Both the position numbers and the translations under genes were made by a program. From Serpula lacrymans var. lacrymans S7.9 (Eukaryota > Basidiomycota > Agaricomycetes > Boletales > Serpulaceae), in NCBI RefSeq assembly GCF_000218685.1, contig NW_006763293.1, positions 2,043,968-2,107,967 of the forward strand: a DNA stretch of 64,000 bases, given 5' to 3'. Positions 35,572 to 46,499 of the stretch are shown one piece after another (the first letter of the stretch is position 1; every line of letters starts with the position of its first letter). Below the pieces are notes generated by a model. The model ran no database searches. It saw nothing but the letters and a program-made list of their open reading frames with translations, and was not told the DNA's origin.

Positions 35572-37463
35572 GTCGAGTGTCTGGATTGCGAAGATGTAAG
35601 ACTATATGGTATATGAGGGTCCTTATATGCGTCCAAGCCAGAGCGCCCCAGAAAGTCCAGGCCCCACGATGAGCATGCCACAAGAGGCAGCACACGTGCC
35701 TCGCATCCCATGTTTGTATTGGAACGAACCCATCAGAAAGTCACATCATACAGTTGACATGACTATCCGCCTTCAAGGCGCGCTGATAAGCCAAAGAAGT
35801 AGACTGGGAGCTTCAGCCTGAGTGAATGATTGACCCGATAAGAAAAACATAGAGCTTTTCCAGGGCGCCAAAGCAGCGAAGTTATTCCGTTGGATCAAGC
35901 ACGCGGTATTTTGGAGCTTTTGAGTGGATCTAGGAAAGGTGTAGAGCCGTCCAAATGAGCAATGAAGCCACTCCAGATCACTGGAAAGGACACGGGGATC
36001 TTTCGGGCAGTGTAGATATCAGATAACACTAGCGCTGTTAATATAGTCATTAGATATGGCCTTCTATGAAAGCGCCAGAGACCTGTGTGACAAAAGTAGA
36101 CGCTCATTGACAAGAAAGTTTCCGCACAGTAATCACGAAACCGCACGTAACAGTAAGAACATAGACTCGGAACCCAATCAATGGACAAAGGTGATAGACA
36201 CAATTCAAGAAATGCGGTCCTCGACGGAAAAAGCCGATTCTTGTGGTTTGAAGCCAGGAAGTAATGATTGATTCCTTACAAACTTGAGATAGAATGCAAT
36301 GTGCCATCGGCGCTTCGAGTTCATCTAAGATAAAGGATAAAGGGTGGAGTGTCCGTGAAAGGAGAAAATGAGGCCACGACGCAAGAATTCTTCGGGCACT
36401 GTAGATGAGAGACTAGCGCCCTCCATATAGTCATGGGATATGTCAGATATGACTCGGGCTTCCACGAAAAGCGCCAAACGTGCTGACATCTTGCAAAGTA
36501 GACGCTCATGAGCAAAACAGTTTCGAAGTAGAAAGCACGAAGCATGCCAACCCGCACCTGATAAAAAAGCTGAAGCGATGTGTGGAACCCCGATCAACTT
36601 GACAGATGATATGATCATGATAGTGTTCAACAAATGAGGTCCTTGACGGAAAGACTTGGAGCTGTTATGATCATGATAGTGTTCAACAAATGAGGTCCTT
36701 GACGGAAAGACTTGGAGCTGTTTCTCGCAGTTGGAAGCCAGAAACGAAACAACTGGGGTACAACGCCATTGGGCCAGTTTTGGGTGCCACTGCGTTACGG
36801 CCCGCCTTCGGTCCGCCCCGCCTCTCTACTGACCCTCCCAAATTTGGCAACCACATTCCCAAAAGAAAAAGAGGGGGACTATCCTCATCGCCGTTCCCGT
36901 CCCCAAGGTTTGATCGTCTTCTCTTCTCTCCTTTCAACGACCCCGCAAACCTTGGGGACGGACAAAATAGCAGCAGTCTGATTACATTCCTCGTTTTGTT
37001 GTCACCACCAAAAAGCCATCAGATAGAAAGATGAGAGGAGGATCCAGTGTAGTTTTCGAGGTTTGTAGGAGTGTAAAGTCCAGAGTAGTCGTTACATATT
37101 TGTGTCCTCGACGATCGAATCGATGAGCCTAAATGAACCGACAAAATGAAAAAGCCCCTCCCTCCGATCGAGTCCACGTCGCACACAGAAATCATAAATA
37201 AAACCAACAAAATATAAAATATTGGACCACAATCCATCCAAACAAGAAGAAGTTCAAGAGGGGAGGAGGTGACGAATAGAATAAAAGAATAAAATAACAG
37301 AAATAAAGAAGAAAAGAAAAAAAGGCATGAAACGATCGTCACCTCCTAAAACTGATTCACCATTCCACCAATCCGCCCATTCATAACAAAATCACCCTCC
37401 CTTCCTCCCCTTTTTCCCTTCCTCCCTTTTTCCCCCTCCTTCCTTCACCCCTCAACGCACCCC
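35572..37463. other. 1.9-kb spacer with degenerate duplications
   Basis: No supported gene. It contains the promoter of the two-domain gene, two diverged copies of a 200-230 bp segment (about 35930-36160 and 36340-36560), a 56-bp perfect tandem duplication, a GC-rich dispersed repeat (36782-36870) and, next to 37464, pyrimidine-rich 3' flank of the following gene. The minus frame 37019-37342 and plus frame 36690-37034 look like chance. Confidence 0.5.
36610..36721. repeat. 56-bp perfect tandem duplication
   Basis: 36610-36665 is repeated base for base at 36666-36721. Each unit includes the palindrome ATGATCAT. The lack of any change means a recent event, or an assembly join error. Confidence 0.92.
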
Positions 37464-39196
37464 TCAGCCCTCAACAACACCCCCATAAAACGAATCAAAG
37501 GACAAATGCCCTTTCGCATCCCCAGCTCCATTCGTACTAATAGGCGACAAGGACGAAGACGGTGAAGTCAGACTCTGCCCCCCACTCCCTGCACCAACCG
37601 AAAGTGCAGGCTTGACAGACGGCCTCAGCGCAGCCGGCACACTCGACGCCTCCTTCTCAGGTTCCGGTTCGACGACAAAAGGCTGCCCCGTCTCGCGCTG
37701 GGGCGCAAAGTACCCATCGTTGCCACCATGCAGGTCCGCGTCTGTGTAAGCCATACCGGGGGGATACTCGATGCCGTGGTCATGGGGCGAGTACACGGCT
37801 TGTTGTCCCGCGTATGCCTGCTGAGGATACACCTGTTGTCCCGCATAGGCCTGTTGCCCTTGATACGCCTGCTGTCCCGCGTATGCCTGCTGAGAGTACC
37901 CCTGTTGGCTCGGGTACGCCTGTTGTCCTGCATATCTCTGCTGGGGGTAGGCCTGCTGCTGAGACGCATACGCTTGCTGCATCTGCATCTGCTGTTGTTG
38001 CTGCTGCTGATAGTAGGCAGGCTGAGGAGGCTGAGCGGATGCTACTGCGCTAAAGTTGCGTCTGAGATGGGCGTCGGGGGGGAAGCGAGGATCGTCCTGA
38101 ACGACATACTCTGCGCCCTCCCCATCGTCCTCATCCTCATACACTTCCCATTCTCCTCCTTCCTCATGCTCATTCCCCCCACTCTCACGCCCATGCCCAA
38201 AATCCCCTGCACCGCCCAACCCAGGCTCCCTGTTCTTCTCCAAATACTCCATATCGTCATAAACATCGGAAGCAGTGTTATGGGAGTGACGACGATGGAC
38301 AATGAACATGGCGAGTGCGATGAGGGCTGCCACGCCTATGATGCCCACGACGGAGAAGACACCGGCGACTGCACCTTTGTTGGAGAAGAAGCTGTGGGGT
38401 GTTAGTTAGTGGCGCAGCCCACAAGTAGGAGAAGGGACGGACCTGGTAGAGGAGGGAGTGGCGGTTGAGGAGGGCTGCTGGACGAGGGAGCCAGTGGGGA
38501 TGGACTGACCAGCGGGGAGAGTGGTGGCGGGGGAGGGAGGGGTGGGAGAGGTGATGGGGATTGAAGGAGGTGATGTGGAGGGCGAAGACGAGGGTTGGGA
38601 GAAGACTGATTGGACGAGGGTTATTTTGCTGTAAAAAGATGAATCAGTATCAATATCAATATGAGTGAGACAAGGCAGTGCAAGATAGAACTGACAGGAC
38701 GGATGAGGAAGAGGTGGCAGTGGTGGAAGAGACGGGTTTTGAGGTGGAGGTGGAGGAAGGGGTGGTCAAGAATATGGGAGAGACTACGGGGGATGTGGAG
38801 GATGAAGTGGGGGAAGGGGAATGAGTAGAGGAGGGAGTGGTTAGCTGTTGGGAAGAGGTGGGAGAGGGAGAGGAAGTGAGGAGGGAGTGGGGATGGGCGN
38901 NNNNNNNNNNNNNNNNNNNNNNNNNNNNNNNNNNNNNNNNNNNNNNNNNNNNNNNNNNNNNNNNNNNNNNNNNNNNNNNNNNNNNNNNNNNNNNNNNNNG
39001 AGGAGGATGACTGGGAAGTAGAGGAGGGAGAGCCAACCAAGTTAGCAGAGAGGGCACCAGGCCCATTGGGAAGGGCATTGAGGCGCCTGTGCCATGGGGA
39101 GAGATGTCTCAGATGGGAATGAGCGGTCGTTGAATGAGCGAAGAGAGAAAGAGAGAGTAGAGCGATGGCAAGGAATGTGTGCAGTGAGTGAGGCAT
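37464..39196 (-). CDS. serine-rich single-pass membrane protein, possible cell-wall sensor
   Basis: Begins MPHSLHTFLAIALLSLSLFA, a good signal peptide, followed by a basic stretch and a long Ser/Thr/Pro-rich ectodomain that would be O-glycosylated. A 100-base gap of Ns interrupts this part. After two introns comes a membrane helix (VGIIGVAALIALAMFIVHRR), an acidic segment (EWEVYEDEDDGEGAEYV) and a Gln/Tyr-rich tail built of AYAGQQ- and QQAYP-like repeats, ending SFDSFYGGVVEG. This layout matches the general plan of fungal wall-stress sensors (Mid2/Wsc-like), but I see no WSC cysteine domain, so the role is inferred. Frame across the gap cannot be checked. Confidence 0.6.
38900..38999. other. 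assembly gap, 100 Ns
   Basis: Exactly 100 unknown bases, a standard placeholder length, inside the Ser/Pro-rich low-complexity coding region. True length is unknown. Confidence 1.
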
Positions 39197-39308
39197 GGCG
39201 ATGGAAGAAAGAGAAAAAGTTAGAGACCGTTCCTTGTTCTGCTACCCATTCTTAGTCTCATTACGTCAAGATGATTGCGGTCTCAAAATAGATCGTATTC
39301 AGGAACAG

Positions 39309-39326
39309 TAGCTGCGTTCAGAGTGT
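39309..39326 (+). repeat. Harbinger left terminal inverted repeat
   Basis: TA followed by GCTGCGTTCAGAGTGT. It pairs with the inverse of 43863-43880 at 13 of 16 positions. The core GTTCAGAG is identical in both. Confidence 0.6.
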
Positions 39327-39513
39327 AAGCGAAGCCAGGGGAAAGTCCTCCAGAGAGGATTTTTAGACTAACGAAGCGAGTCCCCTGGCGTTCGGTAAAG
39401 ATAACCGAGGAATAACTCGGGGTAGATTTCATCTAGGTTTAGAATTACAAAATGAAAATACATCGAAAATACCACTTCTACCTCGTATATAAGATCAAAA
39501 CGAGATCTGGGAA

Positions 39514-41048
39514 ATGCTAGTCTACCCCATCATGCCCACAGCTCTCACTCGAAACCGTCCGACTATCCGCCAGCAACGGCGCCAGCAGTTAGATAGGACT
39601 GTCAAAAAGGTCCTTCACCAGCTAATCCATCGTCCTCGCACTGTCAGCAATGATGACGACGAGGATGACCCCTCTATCCACTCTTCAGCCTCACCGTCTG
39701 ATCACAGCATCAGCTCGGCTAGTTCTGACAGCACAGATGACCATATATCAATGTCGGTATCTTCTATATCGAGCCGGATCCCGTCAGAGCTGCGTATTGG
39801 ACGCGCCAAGATTAGCCATATTAGGCTGGTGATTACTAAATACCGTCACTTATGTCAGCAAATTCAGAAAACACGCGTTTTCACAGTGCACCCGCCTGCA
39901 CCACGTGAGCCCCAATTTAATTTACTGGCATGGTCCAGAAACCACAATCAGACCCGTTTCCGACATCAATTGAGGGTATATCCCTCCACTTTTGACGCAA
40001 TACTTGCCCGAGTACGCCACCACCCTATTTACCACAACAATTCAAATAATGAGCAAATTCCGGTTGAGGTCCAATTGGCCATATTCCTTACCCGATTAGG
40101 CCATTATGGCAATAGGGCTTCGGTGGCTGACATTGCCGATTGGTCTGGCGTTTCCGTGGGAGGCGTTGAGTTATGCACAAAGCGGTGCATGATCGCGATC
40201 ATTTCCCTCCATGATGATGTCATCAAGGCACCAACTCCCGCTGAAAAAGAAGCCGCTAAATGTTGGGTCGAGAGACAGGTCTGTCCTGCTTGGCGAAACG
40301 GGTATTTGTCCATAGATGGGACAACCTTCAATTTATTTCAAAAACCTAGCCATTATGGAGAGACTTTCTATGATAGGAAGTCTAATTATTCCATTAATGC
40401 ACAGGTAATTTTATTTGATAGAAACTGTTTTTCATTTTCTAATTTTTATTTGTAATATAGGTTGTGACTCTCCCACATAATCTGAAAATTGTCGATTACT
40501 GTGTTGGTCACACAGGTAGTATCCACGATGCTTCAGCATATCTCGACACTGGCCTGAGAACGCAACCAGAATCATTCTTGGGACCTGGGGAGTGGATTTG
40601 GGCTGACTCAGCTTATCCACTATCAGCCACATGCGTCCCACCCTTCAAGCAGCCGCCTAATGGGGCTCTGACACGCCGACAGCGGCACTTCAATTATTAC
40701 CTATCCCGTGTCCGCATTCGGTCTGAGCACGCAATCGGGCTTCTGAAAATTCGCTTCCAGTCACTGAAGGAACTCCGAATTCAAGTCAGCTCAGTTCACC
40801 GACTCAGTTACACCAAACTTTGGATTCGGTGTTGCTTCATTCTTCACAATATGATCATAGAAATAGAGGGAAATAAAAGTACGATAGACAGGGACTGGCG
40901 GAGAGAACTAAATGATAGCTTAGAAGCGTCAACTGATGGGGACTTGGAAGAATCGGACCAGGAGGACCTTGAAATAGACCTGGCCACAACGGAGAACCTG
41001 AGAGACACCCTTTCGGCCGCTCTTTTTGCTAGCCACTTATATAGATAA
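39514..41048 (+). CDS. Harbinger transposase (DDE_Tnp_4 / HARBI1-like)
   Basis: Cuts and pastes the element. Two exons, 39514-40404 and 40461-41048, with a 56-bp intron, give 492 aa. The N-terminal 90 residues are Ser/Asp-rich. A helix-turn-helix-like part follows (GHYGNRASVADIADWSGVSV, then GGVELCTKRCM). Catalytic residues: first Asp in LSIDGTTFNLFQKP, second Asp in WIWADSAYPLSATC, Glu in RIRSEHAIGLLKIRF. Between them is GHTGSIHDASAYLDT. The tail is acidic. No stop or frameshift is seen. Base use is like that of the mobile region. It faces the DNA-binding partner gene 104 bp away, tail to tail. Confidence 0.9.
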
Positions 41049-41151
41049 TCAGAGAATGCAGTATAATCATTCATTCATACATTGTAAGCATACATATAAC
41101 ACTATAAACATTGCTAAAACAACATGGACATATCTACACGCAAGCAAAAAG

Positions 41152-43599
41152 TTATACATCGTTCTCATAAATAGCATCCCCACTGTGATAGTCCCTTTGA
41201 AAAATGGATGGGTTTTGGGCCGACGGATGATGATGATGGCTGGATGAGGTGGATGTGTACTGACTAGGCATATCAGCATCATCATAATTCATGTCAGCAG
41301 AGGGAGTTAACGTCTGTAAGAGGCTCTGCATATCAGTGAGACCCGAAGGTGATGGCGCAGCCCCAGATGTGTCTGCAATCTGCGAGGGAGCAAACTCAGG
41401 GGGAGAGGGAAGATGAACAGAGGATCCTAGCAGGCCACGTAACATGTTAACTTGTTGGTTTCTGCCTTGGTTTCCAAATACGCCCAGGCGTGCCAACAAC
41501 TCAAATTTCTTCATCTCCATGTTGTTCTTTGCGTCATTCTCCATCCTGTGTGTATTCAGCCTCATCTCCTCCATCTTCAGATCCCGCTCCACCTGCAACC
41601 TAGTGATCTCAATCTGTTCTTCTTTCTTTGTTTCGTCTATTTTAGATTGCACTTTGAGACTCTTGTACCGTATGACGTCGCTTCCGTGAACTAGTTTCAG
41701 CCGCTTGACCTCCAATGCTGCAGTCTCTTGCTCTTTCGCAGACTGAATGATTGGCTGCATGAAGTCTGCCATCTGATCAGCTTCGGAGGGGCGAGTCTGT
41801 GATACATCATCTGCTGGGTTGTTTGGTGCATCATCAACACGCGCCCGTTTCCCTTTGCCTTTTTTGGATGCTCGTGAAGGTGTCTGACTCAGGGAGTCAT
41901 CTTCACCTCGCGCAGGCGTCTGACTCAAGGAAGCATCTTGAGAGCCCCGGATTGCACTGGCGCTCGCTTGGAGACTTTGCCGACGAATAGCGGTAACAGA
42001 CCTCGTGCCAGGAAGAGATGTGGCGGATGGCGACGTAAGAACTGAAGTAGTGGATGGCCCCGTCACAAGCGAATGATCAGATTGCGAAGCAATTGTGGCT
42101 GGTGTACTTGGGGTTGGTGCAAGAGTGGGAGGCCAATTGAGCGAAGAAACTGAGTGTACAGAAGGAGTCGAGGAGTTAAAACTGTCAAATGATGCACTAG
42201 AAAAAGAGGGATGGGCGGGAAAGGGTAGTGGGTTCCTATATACATGGTTCCCGCCAAAAGACTGAGTGCTAACACCAGCATATTGCTGCTGGCCGGTAAA
42301 CTGCTGCTGCGGCTGACCAACATATTGCTGCTGGCCGTTAAACTGCTGCTGCGGCTGACCAACATATTGCTGCTGGCCGTTAAACTGCTGCTGCGGCTGA
42401 CCAACATATTGCTGCTGGCCGTTAAACTGCTGCTGCGGCTGACCAACATATTGCTGCTGGCCGTTAAACTGCTGCTGTGGCTGACCAGCATATTGCTGCT
42501 GGCCGGTAAACTGCTGCTGCTGTTGACCAGTGTATTGTTGCTGGCCAGCGAACTGCTGCTGAGGGAGGACCGAATATTGTTGCTGCTGACTAGCGAACTG
42601 CTGCTGAGGGAGGGCCGAATACTGCTGCTGACTAGCGAACTGCTGCTGAGGGAGGGCCGAATATTGCTGCTGCTGACTAGCGAACTGCTGCTGAGGCGTA
42701 GGGTGATGCATGCTGTGTTGTGACGTCTGAACTAAACTACCATCCTCGTATTCCATGAGGCTCCAGTCACCATTGCTCTGGCAGTTGCCGTTGTCCATGG
42801 GACCTTGATCAGCCTTTGCACCGAACAGCAGCGACATAGCACTACTTTCGAGATTTTGGCCAGGCAGGGACGACTCGGGTTGTGATGTGTACTTTGGCGA
42901 TGACTTCCACATTGCATGCAGACGATCCCACCATCTGAACTGCCCACGCACTTTCTCTAAATGTAGAGATTTATATGCTTCCATTCCGAAATCCCAACTG
43001 ATTCAAAGCTCACCAATAGGGTTGCTAAAACCCGACGAAGCCAACTCTTCAGCAGACAATCCAGCACCTGTACCTGACAATGTGCGCACACACTCCTTAT
43101 ATTTTTTCCCGAGGCTTCAGAAGTATTCATCATGTTAATATCATTATGTCTGTTAAAAATAATATATAAATACGTACTGGTTGAGTCTTGATTGCACTGA
43201 TTCTCCAAATTGCTTGCGGTGATGGTCAACTGCAATGCGGAGTTCTTCCTTTGAGTCGTTCTTGAAGACATGTCGAGCAATTCTTCTGACAATTGGGACC
43301 CTGACGCTCTTGGTGTTCCTCACAACTGGCCGATTTTCTCCCCTAGCTACAGATAAGGAATCAGAAAAAAGCATTTGACGTCGCACAGGATGTTTCTCGA
43401 GCCAATCCATTATGCGGTCAGTGCGTTGATTTGACCAAGTAATGCGAGATGGAGCCGGGGGATTGCCTTGGGACGCAAGAGTCTGCACTGATCCTGTCTT
43501 GCAACTTGTAAGAGTCTTAGTGATGCTGTGGCCTTCACCAGACAGCTGTTGGCTCTGATTGTCGTTGTCGGAGATGTCATCGACGCTGTGGGATGACAT
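41152..43599 (-). CDS. Harbinger Myb/SANT-like DNA-binding partner
   Basis: Second gene of the element; partner proteins of this type bring the transposase to the DNA ends and nucleus. Starts MSSHSVDDISDNDNQ at 43599. Exon 1 has WSNQRTDRIMDWLEKHPVRR and an IARHVFKND segment. A short exon 2 gives LGKKYKECVRTLSGTGAGLS and ends NPIG. Exon 3 opens EKVRGQFRWWDRLHAMWKSS, a tri-helix with the conserved Trp pair. A long Gln-rich linker of 14-residue repeats follows, then a basic KKGKGKRARVDD nuclear signal, a coiled-coil (EEQIEITRLQVERDLKMEEM) and the end GDAIYENDV. Frame is open throughout. Confidence 0.82.
42270..42530 (-). repeat. 42-bp coding tandem repeats (QQQFNGQQQYVGQP)
   Basis: Five to six near-identical 42-bp units, each coding 14 residues, inside exon 3 of the DNA-binding partner. 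The next 180 bp carry shorter, diverged QQQQYSALPQQQFASQ-type units. Divisible by three, so the frame stays open in length variants. Confidence 0.9.
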
Positions 43600-43862
43600 G
43601 AGGAACCTCGAGGTTTGAAGGCTGCTAGTGGGTCATCACATGGAGGAGCGTCCCCATCGATGAAGGGATTGAATCGGCACTTCAATATACTAGCTTTCCC
43701 AAGAATATCCGCCTCAGCAAATTCAGGTTTGCCACGAATATTTTTTGGGTTTCTATCCACAAAAATACCGTAGGGTTTGAGGTAAGGCCATTCGGGTAGC
43801 GATGACGTGCCTGTACAGCAGCTACGCGAAAACAGTCTGTAGCTAAGCGTAGCTACGCGAGG

Positions 43863-43880
43863 ACGCTCTGAACAGAGCTA
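43863..43880 (-). repeat. Harbinger right terminal inverted repeat
   Basis: Read inward on the minus strand: GCTCTGTTCAGAGCGT, with TA outside. Just inside it, 43822-43860 has repeated GTAGCTACGCG/CGCGTAGCTAC motifs that could be subterminal transposase-binding sites. Confidence 0.6.
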
Positions 43881-45136
43881 GTGACTTGTGACGGACGCGA
43901 CTTTGGCTTGAACCCAAGGGCAGTCGCAAAAGCCCTGCTGTAGAGAGACGGCGAGGATGTGGACAGAGATCTGAGCGAGTGACCCCTCCTCGATCTGGCG
44001 TGCCAACTCAACGGCGGTAGTGTTTTGGTAACACCAATGTTCCAGCTTGGTCGTGACCAGCCTCCGACTCTGTCCCTCAGTCAGCAATGTCCCTCTTTCC
44101 CACGGTCACTCACCTTGTCGTCAAGGGTGAGCCAGAGTGGGTGGGATGTTGGCCACTGACCACGTGTGTGCGCCCACGTAATACCACCCATTCTGCTCAC
44201 GTCTGAACACTCTCACCTTTTTGAGTGGAAGAATGAACGTGTCCAGTGTCTTTCCATGCACCTCCACCCTCATCCGTGCATTTTTTCCTCTGAGCCCCAG
44301 TCTGCGAGATACAATCCCTCCCGTGACTCAAGCGTAAACACATCGTAGACAAGTGCAACTTCTCCAATCACCCGCACATGCAGACTCTGCTCGTCCGTCA
44401 ATGACATCTCCTCCACACCCGCCATCTGTGCACTGTCAGTCGACTCGTTCCCAGTATACATAGACCACCATCTCGTTACCGTACCCCAGTTGCATCTGCA
44501 GACTCCCCAATGTCATTGCCCCACACACAATCCCCACACTTGCAGGCATACGTGAACAAGACAGTATCCACACCTCTTCCCCCACTGGCATCACCATGTC
44601 GATTGACGGCTCTGACCCTGTCTTGCTCTTTACCTCCAGCGATCCCACCGACTGGCTTTGCTTACTGCAACTACTTGCTATCGCCTCTGACCTGGCATGC
44701 AAACTAGAGCTCGACACCACACTCCCGTTGTTTGAAAGCACTGCTTTCACATTGTCCATCCGCATCTTGCCCGTACCCCCATTGTCTAGGCTGTGAGACG
44801 ACACTCCCTCTCCACGTTCCTTCCCACTCCCACTCCCATGTACCAACACACCTCGATGCAGGGGCAAAAACACATCAGGAAGTGAGTGCAGCAACGACAA
44901 TGCTGACCCTGATACTGATGCTGGGACTGGCATTGCTAGTCACAACACATCAGGGGTGGAGGATGATGGGTGTCGATAAGACTTGCGCTCTTGATGTACA
45001 GGCGAAGACATCATGTAGTCAGCCAGCATGGAGTGCTCTCTACTTCTTCCCTTACCATCTCCCTCTCTCCCACTTGAGGTCCAGCTCAACCTCGCATCTA
45101 CGGTCAGCTTATGTGTCGAGGACGTGGGGTGCTCTC
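43881..45136 (-). other. coding-like relic, family not recognised
   Basis: On the minus strand two long frames overlap: about 45018-44436 (ADYMMSSPVHQERKSYRH ... LQMQLGYGNEMVVYVYWERV) and 44461-44270 (ESTDSAQMAGVEEMSLTDEQ ... SREGLYLADWGSEEKMHG). They read as one protein only if a shift or intron near 44450 is assumed; a TGA also follows TPDVL near 44935. A further minus frame, 44087-43878, abuts the right end of the Harbinger element. Composition is protein-like, but I know no family. A decayed gene or part of an unclassified repeat is most likely. Confidence 0.35.
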
Positions 45137-45407
45137 TGTAACAACCAAGAGTTTGTTACTCTGGCGCACAACTCAGACAAGCTATAGAGATAATGATGAG
45201 GGAGTGGTTACCCTTTAGGCTTCAATAAGTGAGTTGTGAGGATACAACAGGAGGACTCGCTCAGGAGTCTCCTTGATCTATTGGGGTATATATACTACTA
45301 CAGGTTTGTTTGTACATATGTACTATACAGTTGATGAAGGCAGTGGCTGATGATGTCAGAGGGTGCAGCCCGTGTGACCAGCTCCACTGCGTGAGAGACT
45401 TGTATCA
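45137..45407 (-). mobile_element. possible solo LTR cutting into remnant X
   Basis: On the minus strand this stretch runs TGATAC ... GTTACA, holds a TATATATACCCC promoter-like motif, and replaces the chromodomain sequence expected right after VVDARLKR of remnant X. No matching target duplication was found (CTCTC against CGCTT), so the call is weak. Confidence 0.3.
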
Positions 45408-46057
45408 CGCTTCAAGCGTGCATCCACCACTCATTCAACTTTGAACTCTTCTTCACCTTCCTGGGTGACTACAACCGGTCCGGGCCAGTCTACGCGCTGT
45501 CCCAGCAGCGGCCCTTTATAGGGTTTCACACGGCTAATATTGACCGTGGGTACTACCCTCATTTGTTTTGGGAGTTCCAGCTCCACTGCATTGGGTTTGA
45601 CTTCCTTAATCCGGTAAGGCCCAATCCACTTTTGGGTCAGTTTTCTAGACTGCTGATCTTTTAACTTTAAGTGGGATGGTATCTAACCAGACCAGGTCGC
45701 CGACCTTGTAGTCAGGGGCCTTAGAGCGTCTTCGCTCTGCCCTGTCTTTCATCTGCTCTGCAGTTTTAAATAGCGCCTTGTGCGTTTTGTCCAAGACAGA
45801 CTTCATGTCTTTGACCATGTTCTCAGCAGCCTTGTTCTTGCTTTTACCAGGTTCTACACCCATTCTGGGGAGGTATGATCTCATCACCTTGAATGGTGCC
45901 TTTCCTGTAGCCAACAACTGTTTAATATTATATGAGAACTGGGCTATCTTTAGCCACTTGGCCCAATCCGTCTGTCTATTGTTAATAAATATTCGGAGGT
46001 ATTGCTTCAATTCTTGATTGAGCCTCTCCATTTGTCCATCAGTCTGCGGATGTAATG
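45408..46057 (-). pseudogene. remnant X: Gypsy integrase C-terminus and chromodomain start
   Basis: Reads, minus strand, HPQTDGQMERLNQELKQYLR (integrase core end), then WLKIAQFSYN, YKVGDLVWLDT, KWIGPYRIKEVKPNAVEL and a chromodomain start after EGEEEFKVE, where TGA stands in place of a coding triplet before VVDARLKR. It is a different Gypsy lineage from the element at 46058-53057. Its integrase is split by a Gypsy LTR at 46058. A second copy of 45590-46057 lies at 53058-53524. Confidence 0.75.
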
Positions 46058-46475
46058 TGTTACGCACAAAGTGCTTAACAAAGTCTGAGGGTTCGTCGAG
46101 GTTTGTAAAGAGACTTATCCGAAGACAAGTTTGAGAACATAGTTCTGAGTGGAGTTCTTCCAACGAGAGTTGGTCTTCTTCTGAGCAGAAGTCTGATCTT
46201 AGGAGTCTAGCTTTGTAAGTGTAAACTGCGTAGAATCGTATTAGAGAATACTACTGCTGTTACATGGTATTTATAATGGAAAGGAATCGGTGATAGGAGT
46301 TAGGTCCTATCTAGGGCAGGTCTGTCCGTTGAGGAAGGACTAAGTACTATAATAGGTACTGTGAATGCGAGAGGAACAGAAGTATACATGAAGGAAATGA
46401 GTCATCGGTCTGATGGTATAACCGATGAGTAAAAAGAAATGAGTAGTCCTTAAATGTCCAATAGAGATCGTAACA
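46058..46475 (-). repeat. Gypsy LTR, left (3' LTR of the element)
   Basis: 418 bp with perfect 6-bp ends TGTTAC/GTAACA. Over the first 170 bp it is nearly identical to the split LTR at 53525-53693 and less similar to the right LTR at 52643. Confidence 0.9.
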
Positions 46476-46499
46476 TTACCCCCTTACTCGCTTCGAGTT

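Larger units (their letters stand above)
39309..43880. mobile_element. PIF/Harbinger DNA transposon, near complete
   Basis: About 4.57 kb with two convergent genes, the hallmark pair for this superfamily: a DDE transposase (plus) and a Myb/SANT-like DNA-binding protein (minus). Imperfect terminal inverted repeats GCTGCGTTCAGAGTGT (39311-39326) and the inverse of 43863-43878 share 13 of 16 bases, and each is flanked by TA, in line with the 3-bp TWA targets of the superfamily. The transposase keeps all three catalytic residues and neither gene has an internal stop, so the element may still be active or was until recently. Exact ends are uncertain by a few bases. Confidence 0.8.

Noticed and set aside
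36690..37034. 114-codon plus-strand frame
   Set aside because: Crosses the GC-rich dispersed repeat and the tandem duplication; Pro/Ser composition follows base content.
37019..37342. 107-codon minus-strand frame with hydrophobic start
   Set aside because: Lies just downstream of the membrane-protein gene in AT/pyrimidine-rich DNA; no splice link and no family features.
37728..38405. 225-codon plus-strand frame
   Set aside because: It is antisense to the Gln/Tyr-rich repeats of the membrane protein; Leu/Arg-rich reading of a repeat, no independent evidence.
42244..42723. 159-codon plus-strand frame of LLLRLTNILLLAVK repeats
   Set aside because: Antisense shadow of the 42-bp Gln repeats in the Harbinger partner gene.
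45645..46163. 172-codon frame reading from the Gypsy LTR into integrase
   Set aside because: The first 35 codons are LTR sequence; it is an accidental fusion of LTR and remnant X, not a gene.
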